Source: Cupriavidus sp.
GTDB lineage: Bacteria > Pseudomonadota > Gammaproteobacteria > Burkholderiales > Burkholderiaceae
Reading direction: 5' to 3'
DNA: 18,265 bases
Assembly: GCA_013362725.1 (NCBI GenBank)
Contig: JABFVP010000637.1
Span: 1-18,265 of the forward strand
Numbering within the stretch: the first letter of the stretch is position 1; every line of letters starts with the position of its first letter. Below are positions 7,928 through 14,437 of this stretch, piece by piece. The notes below the pieces were generated by a model. That model worked only from the letters and a program-made list of their open reading frames with translations, had not been told where the DNA came from and did no database searches. Both the position numbers and the translations under genes were made by a program.

Positions 7928-8804
7928 GCGGCCACCTCCACCAGCGTGCCGGCCTCGACCTCGTTGCGGCCGTCGAGCGAAACCGTGCAGTTTCGCAGCG
8001 GCAGGTCGAAGTGGCCCAGGCCTGGTAGTAGCCGCGCATCATGTCGGCGTCGACGCCCTGGCCCTCGACCGCGACGATATAGTCGTCCTCGATATGGCAC
8101 ACCACGTTGTCGCGCAGATAGGTCTTGAAGGTGAGGTTGACGTCGCCCGGCGCCAGCACCAGCGTGCCGTTGACCTGGCGTCCGGCCGGGAATGCCAGGC
8201 ACAGACCGCCGGGCCAGTGCGAGACCTGGCCGGGCTTGTTGCAGAAACCCCAGACGCCGCCCACGCGCGCCTCGGCCAGGCCGATGCGCAGCTCGGTGCC
8301 GGCGGCCGAATGCACGCGCATCTCGCGCGCGCCGCGCAGGCGCTTCATCGCCGCGCGCACGGTGGTCTCCAGCGACGGATCGGGCTGGCAGCGCTCCAGG
8401 ATCTCGGGGTGCTCGTTGCTGATCATCAGCATGCGCGGCACCACGCCGTCTGCGCCGCGCAGGATCTGCGGCAGCTCGGGCGCGTGCAGCAGGCCTTCGA
8501 CGGTGCAGTCGAGCACCAGCTGGCAGCGCGACAATGCCGCCAGCACCGGTGCGAGATGCCGCAACGCATCGCTGGCGCCGGTGGAGCGCACCGGCGCCGG
8601 AGCCGCAAGCGCCGGGGTCGGCACCTGGATGCGCACCGGGGTGGCACCAAGCGACTGCACGGCCAGTTCGGCCAAGGCCACGTTGACGGGGCGGGATTGG
8701 GACTCCGTTACAATTCCAACGACATCCCCGTGCCGCAGGGCACAGAGTTCCAGCGTGCGGCGGAACGCCGCCAGCCAGCGGTGTTCGATCTGCTCGATGA
8801 GCAT
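7924..8804 (-). pseudogene. NicX-like 2,5-dihydroxypyridine dioxygenase/M29-like gene with internal deletion and frameshift
   Basis: From ATG 8804 (AGGAGA at 8812-8817, good spacing) the frame gives 263 residues of a NicX-like protein of the M29-related family: IGLAEARVGGVWGFCNKPGQ, GTLVLAPGDVN, and IEDDYIVAVEGQGVDADMMRGYYQAW. At 8016-8022 homology leaves this frame. The family C-terminus, GHFDLPLRNCTVSLDGRNEVEAGTLVEVAA, continues in another frame to TGA 7924-7926. In NicX about 55 residues lie between these two parts, holding the SHxGWG metal-ligand histidine (H265 in P. putida NicX); they are missing here. The HxD pair (H318/D320 in NicX) survives as HFD. Both original ends are present, so this is an internal out-of-frame deletion, probably between CTGGGC repeats. 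The full gene would ring-open a dihydroxypyridine-type substrate; the remnant should be inactive. An assembly error is possible. Confidence 0.8.
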
Positions 8805-8898
8805 GCGCTTGTCTCCTGCTGCTTGTTATTGGCTTCTTGTTCTATGGGGCCCGGGTCGCCCACGCTTTGTGCAGCGGCCAGTGCCGGCGGCGCCGGAC

Positions 8899-8927
8899 TT
8901 GAACTCGCCGCCCCCGGCGCGAATAAT
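8899..8927 (+). promoter_or_regulatory. sigma-70 promoter for the flavin reductase/MarR gene
   Basis: TTGAAC (8899-8904), a 17-base spacer, and AATAAT (8922-8927) form a good -35/-10 pair in the 158-base divergent region between the NicX-like gene and the reductase. The predicted start of transcription falls near 8934, inside the palindrome at 8932-8943. A minus-strand promoter for the divergent operon probably overlaps the same AT-rich patch (TATATT read on the minus strand) but has no clear -35. Confidence 0.55.
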
Positions 8928-8931
8928 ATAT

Positions 8932-8943
8932 ATGAAATTTCAT
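8932..8943. promoter_or_regulatory. 12-bp palindrome, candidate MarR operator
   Basis: ATGAAATTTCAT is a perfect palindrome right after the -10 box of the reductase promoter and about 20 bases before the reductase start codon. AT-rich palindromes at this place are typical MarR-family operators, and a MarR domain is encoded directly downstream, so autorepression and control of the divergent operon is the natural reading. Binding is inferred, not shown. Confidence 0.5.
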
Positions 8944-8962
8944 GAACTCCAGTGGAGCCCCC

Positions 8963-9925
8963 ATGGGCATGCCTGAGGCCCAGCCACGGATCGCCAGCGT
9001 AGCCGCCGCCCCGGACTTCGATGCGATGCACTTCCGCCGCACCCTGTCGCAGTTCGCCACCGGGGTCACGGTGATCACCACGCGCGCCAGCAACGAGTCG
9101 GTTGCGGCCGGCGCGCCGCCTTTCATCGGCATCACCGCCAGCTCGTTCAACTCGGTGTCGCTGGAGCCGCCGCTGGTGCTGTGGAGCATGGCCACGCGCG
9201 CCAACAGCCTGCCGATGTTCCGCGACGGCACCCACTACATCATCAACGTGCTGTCGGCCTCGCAGCTGGACCTGTGCCAGCGCTTCGCCACGCTCAAGGG
9301 CGACCGCTTCGCCGGCGTCGATTACCGGCTTTCTGCCACCGGCCTGCCGATCCTGTCCAATGCGCTGGCCTGGTTCGAATGCCACAACCGCAGCCGCTAC
9401 GACGAGGGCGACCACGTCATCTTTGTCGGCGAGGTGGAGCGCTGCGGCGTGCTCGACGGCAAGGACGGCCCGCTGATATTCCAGGGCGGCCATTTCTCCA
9501 CAACCGCCCCGCTCGATCTCTGTACTGCCCTGCCCCATCATGGCGGACCTGCCGGCAGCCCCCTCGCCCCAGCCCTTTGTCGATGGCTATCTGGCTTACC
9601 TGCTGGCCCGCGCCAGCCATCTGATCTCGGGCGAGTTCCATCGCGAGGTCGAGGCCAGCGGCCTGTCGGTGCAGGAATGGCGCGTGCTGGCGACGCTGGC
9701 CGACCGCCCCGACTGCACCGTCGGCGCACTGGCGGAAATCACGCTGACCAAGCAGCCCACGCTGACCAAGCTGGTCGACCGCATGGCGCACGACGGCCTG
9801 GTCCGGCGCCGCGCCGGCAAGACCGACCGCCGTCAGGCGCTGGTTTCGATCACGCCGCGCGGCCTGGCGCTGGTGCAGCCGCTGCTCGAGCGCGCCGCGC
9901 AGCACGAGCGCGCGGTGCTGGATGA
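8963..9925 (+). CDS. flavin reductase domain; frame runs on into the MarR region (frameshifted C1-type reductase?)
   Basis: Residues 20-180 are a flavin reductase (FMN-binding split barrel) domain: FRRTLSQFATGVTVITTR, GITASSFNSVSLEPPLVLWSM, DGDxV-like YDEGDHVIFVGEVERCGV, and PLIFQGGHFST. Such proteins reduce FMN/FAD with NAD(P)H and pass it to a monooxygenase. ATG 8963 has GTGGAG (8952-8957) in front; ATG 8942 is in frame but lacks a site. No stop follows the domain: the frame continues as arginine/proline-rich nonsense to 9925, 386 bases inside the MarR region. A one-base shift near 9500-9540 would join it in frame to the MarR domain, giving a protein of about 345 residues like HPA-hydroxylase reductase C1, which has exactly this two-domain order. 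Alternatives are stop loss (TGT 9521-9523 where TGA would end a 186-residue enzyme) or sequence error. Confidence 0.7.
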   Translation: MGMPEAQPRIASVAAAPDFDAMHFRRTLSQFATGVTVITTRASNESVAAGAPPFIGITASSFNSVSLEPPLVLWSMATRANSLPMFRDGTHYIINVLSASQLDLCQRFATLKGDRFAGVDYRLSATGLPILSNALAWFECHNRSRYDEGDHVIFVGEVERCGVLDGKDGPLIFQGGHFSTTAPLDLCTALPHHGGPAGSPLAPALCRWLSGLPAGPRQPSDLGRVPSRGRGQRPVGAGMARAGDAGRPPRLHRRRTGGNHADQAAHADQAGRPHGARRPGPAPRRQDRPPSGAGFDHAARPGAGAAAARARRAARARGAG

Positions 9926-9998
9926 CTTTGGCGCCCGCCAGGGCGCGCAGTTGAAGGAAACCCTGCGCGAACTGATCGCGCTGCACGCGCAGCGCTAG
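9540..9998 (+). CDS. MarR-family domain (separate regulator or C-terminal half of a split reductase)
   Basis: 152 residues with the full MarR winged-helix layout: dimer helix 11-35 (FVDGYLAYLLARASHLI), HTH about 45-85 (EWRVLATLADRPDCTVGALAEITLTKQPTLTKLVDRM), wing RAGKTDRRQALVSITPRG (91-108) with the conserved DRR, and a C-terminal dimer helix. ATG 9540 has no Shine-Dalgarno, and no stop codon separates it from the reductase frame, so independent translation is doubtful. In reductase C1 of p-hydroxyphenylacetate hydroxylase a MarR-like C-terminal domain binds the aromatic substrate and controls reductase activity, so this domain may sense the pathway substrate in the same way. As a free protein it would be a NicR-like repressor acting at 8932-8943. 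Its TAG overlaps the Lrp gene's stop tail-to-tail in CTAG. Confidence 0.8.
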   Translation: MADLPAAPSPQPFVDGYLAYLLARASHLISGEFHREVEASGLSVQEWRVLATLADRPDCTVGALAEITLTKQPTLTKLVDRMAHDGLVRRRAGKTDRRQALVSITPRGLALVQPLLERAAQHERAVLDDFGARQGAQLKETLRELIALHAQR

Positions 9999-10477
9999 GC
10001 TTCGGCGTCCGACTTCAGGATCGCCAGCGGCGAACTGTCTACCTTGATCCGCTGCAGCACGATATTCGAGCGGATATCCATCACGCCGGGGGTGCGGTAC
10101 AGCCGGTTGACGATGAAGTCCGAGTAGTGCTTCAGGTTGCGCGCCTGCACGCGCAGGATGTAGTTGCTGTCGCCGGTGATGATGTACGCCGACAGCACTT
10201 CCGGCCACGACTGCACGGCGGCGATAAAGGTGTCGTGCCAGCCCTCCACGTCGTGGCGCATCGACACCTGCACGATCGCCTCCAGTTCCAGCCCCAGTTG
10301 CTCGGCATCGAACCAGGCGCGGTAGCCGCCGATCACCCCCGACTCTTCGAGCAGCCGGACCCGGCGCAGGCACGCCGACGGCGACAGCGCCACGCGGTCG
10401 GCCAGATCCTGGTTGCTGATGCGCCCGTTCTCCTGCAGGCAGGTCAGGATGCGCAGATCGGTGGGATCGAGGTTCAT
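9995..10477 (-). CDS. kynR: Lrp/AsnC-family regulator, probable kynurenine-pathway regulator
   Basis: 160 residues: N-terminal helix-turn-helix (LDPTDLRILTCLQENGRISNQDLADRVALSPSACLRRVRLLEESGVIGGY, about 3-52) and the effector/oligomerisation RAM domain (about 65-140, with SAYIITGDSNYILRVQARN). ATG 10477 follows AAGGAA at a good distance (10483-10490 region); upstream in-frame starts are not family-like. It is divergent from kynB with a 158-base gap carrying a perfect inverted repeat. In Pseudomonas an Lrp/AsnC protein, KynR, is divergent from kynBU and activates it in response to kynurenine, so the placement supports the same role here. Family certain; the gene symbol is inferred from context. 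It overlaps the convergent MarR gene by four bases. Confidence 0.85.
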   Translation of the reverse strand: MNLDPTDLRILTCLQENGRISNQDLADRVALSPSACLRRVRLLEESGVIGGYRAWFDAEQLGLELEAIVQVSMRHDVEGWHDTFIAAVQSWPEVLSAYIITGDSNYILRVQARNLKHYSDFIVNRLYRTPGVMDIRSNIVLQRIKVDSSPLAILKSDAEA

Positions 10478-10505
10478 TCGAATTTCCTTCTGTAATTCAC
10501 CAATT

Positions 10506-10524
10506 TTTCGCATTCTATGCGAAA
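10506..10524. promoter_or_regulatory. inverted repeat, candidate KynR operator
   Basis: TTTCGCAT-TCT-ATGCGAAA has perfect 8-base arms around a 3-base centre. It lies 28 bases upstream of the Lrp-type gene and 111 bases before the kynB ATG, in the divergent region. Lrp/AsnC proteins bind dyads of about this size, so it is a good candidate site for both autoregulation and kyn control. Confidence 0.55.
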
Positions 10525-10575
10525 GACGTGCCGGATGACGGGCCATTTAGCAAGCCTCTTGCCGCCGATTTTGAC

Positions 10576-10581
10576 TATGAT
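10576..10581 (+). promoter_or_regulatory. possible -10 box of the kynBUA operon
   Basis: TATGAT matches the -10 consensus at five of six positions, 54 bases before the kynB ATG. No good -35 is seen at the right distance, as expected for an activator-dependent promoter with the dyad at 10506-10524 upstream. Weak alone. Confidence 0.35.
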
Positions 10582-10635
10582 TCCCGACATCGAGGCACAC
10601 AGAAACGGCGCCCGCGGACGGCGCCGCGCACACCC

Positions 10636-11286
10636 ATGACCGCCCCCAATCCCGACCCGCGCCGGCTGTGGGACATCAGCCCGCCGCTGTCGCCCGCCAC
10701 GCCGGTGTGGCCCGGCGATACGCCGTTCCAGCAGCAGCCCGCCTGGCAGATCGACGCGCACTGCCCGGTCAATGTCGGCCGCATCACGCTGTCGCCGCAT
10801 ACCGGCGCGCACGCGGACGCGCCGCTGCACTACGCCGCCGACGGCGCGCCGATCGGCGCCGTGCCGCTGGCGCCCTACCTGGGCCGCTGCCGGGTGATCC
10901 ACTGCATCGGCGCCACGCCGCTGGTGCAGCCGGGCCATGTCGAACACGCGCTCGAGGCGCTGCCGCCGCGGGTGCTGTTGCGCACCTACCGGCAAGCGCC
11001 GCTGGCGCAGTGGGACCCCGGCTTTTGCGCGGTGTCGCCCGACACCATCGCGCTGCTCGCCGCGCACGGGGTGCAACTGGTCGGCATCGACACGCCCTCG
11101 CTCGATCCGCAGGACTCCAAGACCATGGACGCACACAACGCGGTGCGCCGCCATGGGCTAGCGATCCTGGAAGGCATCGTGCTGGACCAGGTCGATGCCG
11201 GCGACTATGAACTGATTGCGCTGCCGCTGCGCTTTGCCGCGCTGGATGCCAGCCCGGTGCGCGCGGTGCTGCGCAGCCTCGACTGA
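10636..11286 (+). CDS. kynB: kynurenine formamidase
   Basis: Hydrolyses N-formyl-L-kynurenine to L-kynurenine and formate, the second step of tryptophan breakdown. The 216-residue product belongs to the metal-dependent cyclase/KynB family: LWDISPPLSPATPVWPGDTPF near the start, the metal motif HTGAHADAPLHY (55-66; H55, H59, D61) and GIDTPSLDPQDSKTMDAHNAVRRHGLAILEGI near the C-terminus, with the late His and Glu ligands. ATG 10636 was chosen because the N-terminus MTAPNPDPRRLWDISPPL fits KynB, although no good ribosome binding site precedes it; the frame is open upstream to 10528. It is first of kynB-kynU-kynA, with 36 bases to kynU. Regulation is probably by the divergent Lrp/AsnC protein. Confidence is very high because order and motifs agree. 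Confidence 0.95.
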   Translation: MTAPNPDPRRLWDISPPLSPATPVWPGDTPFQQQPAWQIDAHCPVNVGRITLSPHTGAHADAPLHYAADGAPIGAVPLAPYLGRCRVIHCIGATPLVQPGHVEHALEALPPRVLLRTYRQAPLAQWDPGFCAVSPDTIALLAAHGVQLVGIDTPSLDPQDSKTMDAHNAVRRHGLAILEGIVLDQVDAGDYELIALPLRFAALDASPVRAVLRSLD

Positions 11287-11322
11287 CTCTTTTCCCGAAC
11301 CCGCCACGCCTTTCTGCACGAC

Positions 11323-12579
11323 ATGACGACCATTGACCGCGAGCACTGTATCCGGCTCGACCAGCAAGACCCGCTGCGCCCGCTGCGCGACCAGTTCGCG
11401 CTGCCCCAGGGCGTGATCTACCTCGACGGCAATTCGCTTGGCGCCCGACCGCGCGCCGCCGCCGCGCGCGCCGCCCAGGTGGTGGCCGAGGAATGGGGCG
11501 ACGGCCTGATCCGCAGCTGGAACACCGCGGGCTGGTTCGACCTGCCGCAGCGCCTGGGCAACAAGCTGGCGCCGCTGGTCGGCGCGGGCCACGATGAAGT
11601 GGTGGTCACCGACACCACCTCGATCAACCTGTTCAAGGTGCTGGCCGCGGCGCTGCGCGTGCAGCAGACGCGCGACCCGGCGCGCAAGGTGATCGTCTCC
11701 GAGGCCAGCAACTTCCCCACGGACCTGTATATCGCGCAGGGCCTGGCCGACCTGCTGCAGCAGGGCTACTCGCTGCGGCTGGTGAACTCGCCGGCCGAGA
11801 TCGACGCCGCCGTCGGCGCCGATACCGCGGTGCTGATGCTGACCCACGTCAACTACAAGACCGGCGAGATGCTCGACATGGCCGGGCTCACCGAGCTGGC
11901 CCATGCCCGTGGCGCGCTGACGGTGTGGGACCTGTGCCATTCGGCCGGCGCCGTGCCGGTCGACCTGAAGGCGGCCGGGGCCGATTACGCCATCGGCTGC
12001 ACCTACAAGTACCTGAACGGCGGCCCGGGCTCGCCCGCCTTCGTCTGGGTCGCGCCGGCGCTGCGCGATGCCTTCTGGCAGCCGCTGTCGGGCTGGTGGG
12101 GCCATGCCGCGCCGTTCGCGATGGATCCGCACTACCGCCCGGTCGAGGGCGTGCGCCGCTTCCTGTGCGGCACGCAGCCGGTGACATCGCTGGCGATGGT
12201 CGAGTGCGGGCTGGACATCTTCGCCCAGACCAATATGCGGGTGCTGCGCGCCAAGTCATTGCTGCTGACCGACTTGTTCATCGAACTGGTCGAGGCCCGC
12301 TGCGGCCACCACCCGCTGACGCTGGTGACGCCGCGCGAGCACGCGCGCCGCGGCAGCCAGGTCAGCCTGGAGCACCCGGACGGCTATGCGCTGGTGCAGG
12401 CGCTGATCGAGCGCGGCGTGATCGGCGACTACCGCGAGCCGCGCATCGCCCGCTTCGGCTTCACGCCGCTCTACACCAGCTTCGCCGAGGTGTGGGATGC
12501 TGTGGAAATCCTGCGCGACGTGCTGGACAGCGGCGCCTATCGCGACGCGCGCTTCCAGACGCGTGGCCAGGTGACCTGA
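11323..12579 (+). CDS. kynU: kynureninase
   Basis: PLP enzyme that splits L-kynurenine into anthranilate and L-alanine. Product 418 residues, normal for bacterial KynU. Seen: IYLDGNSLGARP (32-43), TDTTSINLFKVL (96-107) and SEASNFPTD (126-134) for cofactor phosphate and substrate binding, WDLCHSAGAVPVDL (202-215) with the PLP-ring Asp, and the Schiff-base lysine K229 in CTYKYLNGGPGSPAF. The ATG at 11323 begins MTTIDREHCIRLDQQDPL, a usual start; its ribosome binding site is weak, hinting that translation depends on flow from kynB. kynA begins 14 bases after the stop. Anthranilate made here would need a further route not encoded in this window, unless the orphan CoA ligase at 4213 takes it, for which there is no direct evidence. 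Confidence 0.96.
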   Translation: MTTIDREHCIRLDQQDPLRPLRDQFALPQGVIYLDGNSLGARPRAAAARAAQVVAEEWGDGLIRSWNTAGWFDLPQRLGNKLAPLVGAGHDEVVVTDTTSINLFKVLAAALRVQQTRDPARKVIVSEASNFPTDLYIAQGLADLLQQGYSLRLVNSPAEIDAAVGADTAVLMLTHVNYKTGEMLDMAGLTELAHARGALTVWDLCHSAGAVPVDLKAAGADYAIGCTYKYLNGGPGSPAFVWVAPALRDAFWQPLSGWWGHAAPFAMDPHYRPVEGVRRFLCGTQPVTSLAMVECGLDIFAQTNMRVLRAKSLLLTDLFIELVEARCGHHPLTLVTPREHARRGSQVSLEHPDGYALVQALIERGVIGDYREPRIARFGFTPLYTSFAEVWDAVEILRDVLDSGAYRDARFQTRGQVT

Positions 12580-12593
12580 CCCGGGAGCGCATC

Positions 12594-13484
12594 ATGAGCG
12601 AATTCAAGGGATGCCCCTTCTCCGGCGCGGCGCCGGCAGCCACGCCCGCAGCCACACCTCAAGCCGAAGGCTGGCACGGCGCGCAGATGGATTTCGCCAA
12701 AGACATGAGCTATGGCGACTACCTCGGCCTGGACCAGATCCTGAGCGCGCAGCATCCGCTGTCGCCGGACCACAACGAGATGCTGTTTATCGTGCAGCAC
12801 CAGACCACCGAGCTGTGGATGAAGCTGATGCTGCACGAACTGCGCGCCGCGCGCGAGTCGGTCAAGGCCGACAGCCTGCCGCCGGCGTTCAAGATGCTGA
12901 CGCGCGTGTCGCGCATCATGGACCAGCTGGTGCAGGCGTGGAACGTGCTGGCCACCATGACGCCGCCGGAATACTCCGCGATGCGGCCCTACCTGGGCAT
13001 GTCGTCGGGCTTCCAGTCGTACCAGTACCGCGAGATCGAGTTCATCCTGGGCAACAAGAACGCCGCCATGCTCAGGCCGCATGCGCACCGGACGGAACAC
13101 CTGGCGCTGGTCGAGGCCGCGCTGAAGACGCCTTCGCTGTACGACGAGGCGATCCGGCTGATGGCCCGGCGCGGCTTTGCCATCGACGCCGATTGCGTCG
13201 AGCGCGACTGGACCCAGCCGACCGCGTACAACGCCTCGGTCGAGGCCGCGTGGCTGGAGGTCTACCGCAACCCGGGCGCGCACTGGGAACTCTATGAGCT
13301 GGGCGAGAAGTTCGTCGACCTGGAAGACGCGTTCCGGCAATGGCGCTTCCGCCATGTGACCACGGTCGAGCGGGTGATCGGCTTCAAGCGCGGCACCGGC
13401 GGCACCGAAGGCGTCAGCTATCTGCGCAGGATGCTGGACGTGGTGCTGTTCCCGGAACTGTGGAAGTTGCGGACCGACCTTTGA
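12594..13484 (+). CDS. kynA: tryptophan 2,3-dioxygenase
   Basis: Haem enzyme that opens the indole ring of L-tryptophan with O2 to give N-formylkynurenine, the first step of the pathway. Product 296 residues, standard for bacterial TDO. Key sites: H69 in FIVQHQTTELWMKL, matching the active-site His55 of the Xanthomonas enzyme, and H254 in RQWRFRHVTTVERVIG, matching proximal haem ligand His240; the spacing of 185 is identical. SSGFQSYQYREIEFILGNKN (137-156) and GTGGTEGVSYLR (267-278) are also typical. The first 25 residues are Ala/Pro-rich. ATG 12594 has GGGAG (12583-12587) at good spacing. Last gene of kynBUA; a strong hairpin follows at 13491-13515. Confidence 0.97.
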   Translation: MSEFKGCPFSGAAPAATPAATPQAEGWHGAQMDFAKDMSYGDYLGLDQILSAQHPLSPDHNEMLFIVQHQTTELWMKLMLHELRAARESVKADSLPPAFKMLTRVSRIMDQLVQAWNVLATMTPPEYSAMRPYLGMSSGFQSYQYREIEFILGNKNAAMLRPHAHRTEHLALVEAALKTPSLYDEAIRLMARRGFAIDADCVERDWTQPTAYNASVEAAWLEVYRNPGAHWELYELGEKFVDLEDAFRQWRFRHVTTVERVIGFKRGTGGTEGVSYLRRMLDVVLFPELWKLRTDL

Positions 13485-13490
13485 TACGCA

Positions 13491-13515
13491 CCGGCGGGCT
13501 GCCTCAGCCCGCCGG
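13491..13515. terminator. hairpin between convergent kynA and the IclR gene
   Basis: CCGGCGGGCTG (13491-13501) and CAGCCCGCCGG (13505-13515) pair perfectly over 11 bp with a 3-base loop, in the space between the two convergent stops and overlapping the last codons of the IclR gene. No T run follows on either strand, so it may act as a barrier or RNA-stabilising stem rather than a classical intrinsic terminator. Confidence 0.5.
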
Positions 13516-14277
13516 CTCGGACAATCGTGCCGCCAGCGTCTGCAGCGCCGGCGCCAGCGTCTGGTGGAACACCGCCTCGTCCACCGCCCCGTAGGAAGCG
13601 CTGCAGCTCAGCATGTGCAGCTCCTTCTCCCCCACCGGCCGGAACGCCACCGCACACGCATGGATGGCCGGATGCCAGTCGCGGAACGACGCGGCATAGC
13701 CGCGCTGCTGCGCCTCGGCCAGCGCGGCGCGGGTGGCGGCCTCCTGCTGCTTCCATTGTTCCGGGAAGGCCTGGCTGAACTCGGCCATCACGCGCTCGCG
13801 GCGCGGTGCCGGCAGCGCGGCCAGGTAGGCCCGCCCCATGGAACTGGATACCAGCGACAGCCGCGAGCCGACGCCCAGCCCGAGCATCACGCCGGCATCG
13901 TTGCGGATCGATTCCAGGTAGATCACTTCCATGCGCTCGCGCTTGCCGAGCGACACCGAGACCCCGTACGACTGCGCGAACGCCAGCATGTGCGGGCGCG
14001 CCAGCGACACCACATCCGACGCCGACAGGTAGGCATAGCCCAGCGCCAGCACCCCGGCATCGAGCGCGTACTTGCCCAGGCCCTCGTCATAGCGCAGGTA
14101 GCCAAGCTGTACCAGCGTGCCCGCCAGCCGGCTCACTGTGGCCTTGGGAAAGCCGGTTCGGCGCACGAACTCCTGGTTGCCCAGCATCGCCTCGCCGGTG
14201 CGGAAGCAGCGCAGCAGTTCCAGGCCGCGCGCCAGCGCGGTGACGAAGTTCGGGTCGCTGTCGCGCACCGGTGACAC
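13504..14277 (-). CDS. IclR-family transcriptional regulator
   Basis: 257 residues. N-terminal winged HTH (about 12-65: ALARGLELLRCFRTGEAMLGNQEFVRRTGFPKATVSRLAGTLVQLGYL) and an IclR effector domain (about 85-250, with LESIRNDAGVMLGLGVGSRLSLVSSSMGRAYLAALP and ACAVAFRP). The start is GTG at 14277 with AGGAA six or so bases upstream; a second GTG three codons on is an alternative. The gene is divergent from gcdH, and the shared 318-base region has palindromes of IclR-operator type over the gcdH promoter, so control of gcdH is the likely job. The effector is unknown; glutarate, glutaryl-CoA or an aromatic acid are candidates. Family certain; target inferred from arrangement. Confidence 0.9.
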   Translation of the reverse strand: MSPVRDSDPNFVTALARGLELLRCFRTGEAMLGNQEFVRRTGFPKATVSRLAGTLVQLGYLRYDEGLGKYALDAGVLALGYAYLSASDVVSLARPHMLAFAQSYGVSVSLGKRERMEVIYLESIRNDAGVMLGLGVGSRLSLVSSSMGRAYLAALPAPRRERVMAEFSQAFPEQWKQQEAATRAALAEAQQRGYAASFRDWHPAIHACAVAFRPVGEKELHMLSCSASYGAVDEAVFHQTLAPALQTLAARLSEPAG

Positions 14278-14402
14278 GGCAGGTTCCTGGGAAAGCGACG
14301 TATCGGGCTGAGGGTTGGGATTGAGGTTGGCCCAGGGTCGCGGCTCCAGTCGGCGCTTGTCCGTTCATCGCACAAAGGCGCCCAGGTTCAGGATTTTGCC
14401 GG

Positions 14403-14430
14403 TTGCGTGGCAAGACCATTGCGATATACT
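14403..14430 (+). promoter_or_regulatory. predicted gcdH promoter
   Basis: TTGCGT (14403-14408), a 16-base spacer and TATACT (14425-14430). The -10 matches five of six consensus bases, the -35 only the TTG core. Transcription would begin near 14437, at the edge of the operator-like palindromes, leaving a leader of about 160 bases with no evident ORF or riboswitch. The rest of the 14278-14595 gap shows no gene. Confidence 0.5.
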
Positions 14431-14437
14431 AATTCAA

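Noticed and set aside
5961..8128. Long plus-strand open frames opposite the flavoprotein and hydrolase genes
   Set aside because: Same antisense composition artefact; the minus-strand proteins are complete and recognisable.
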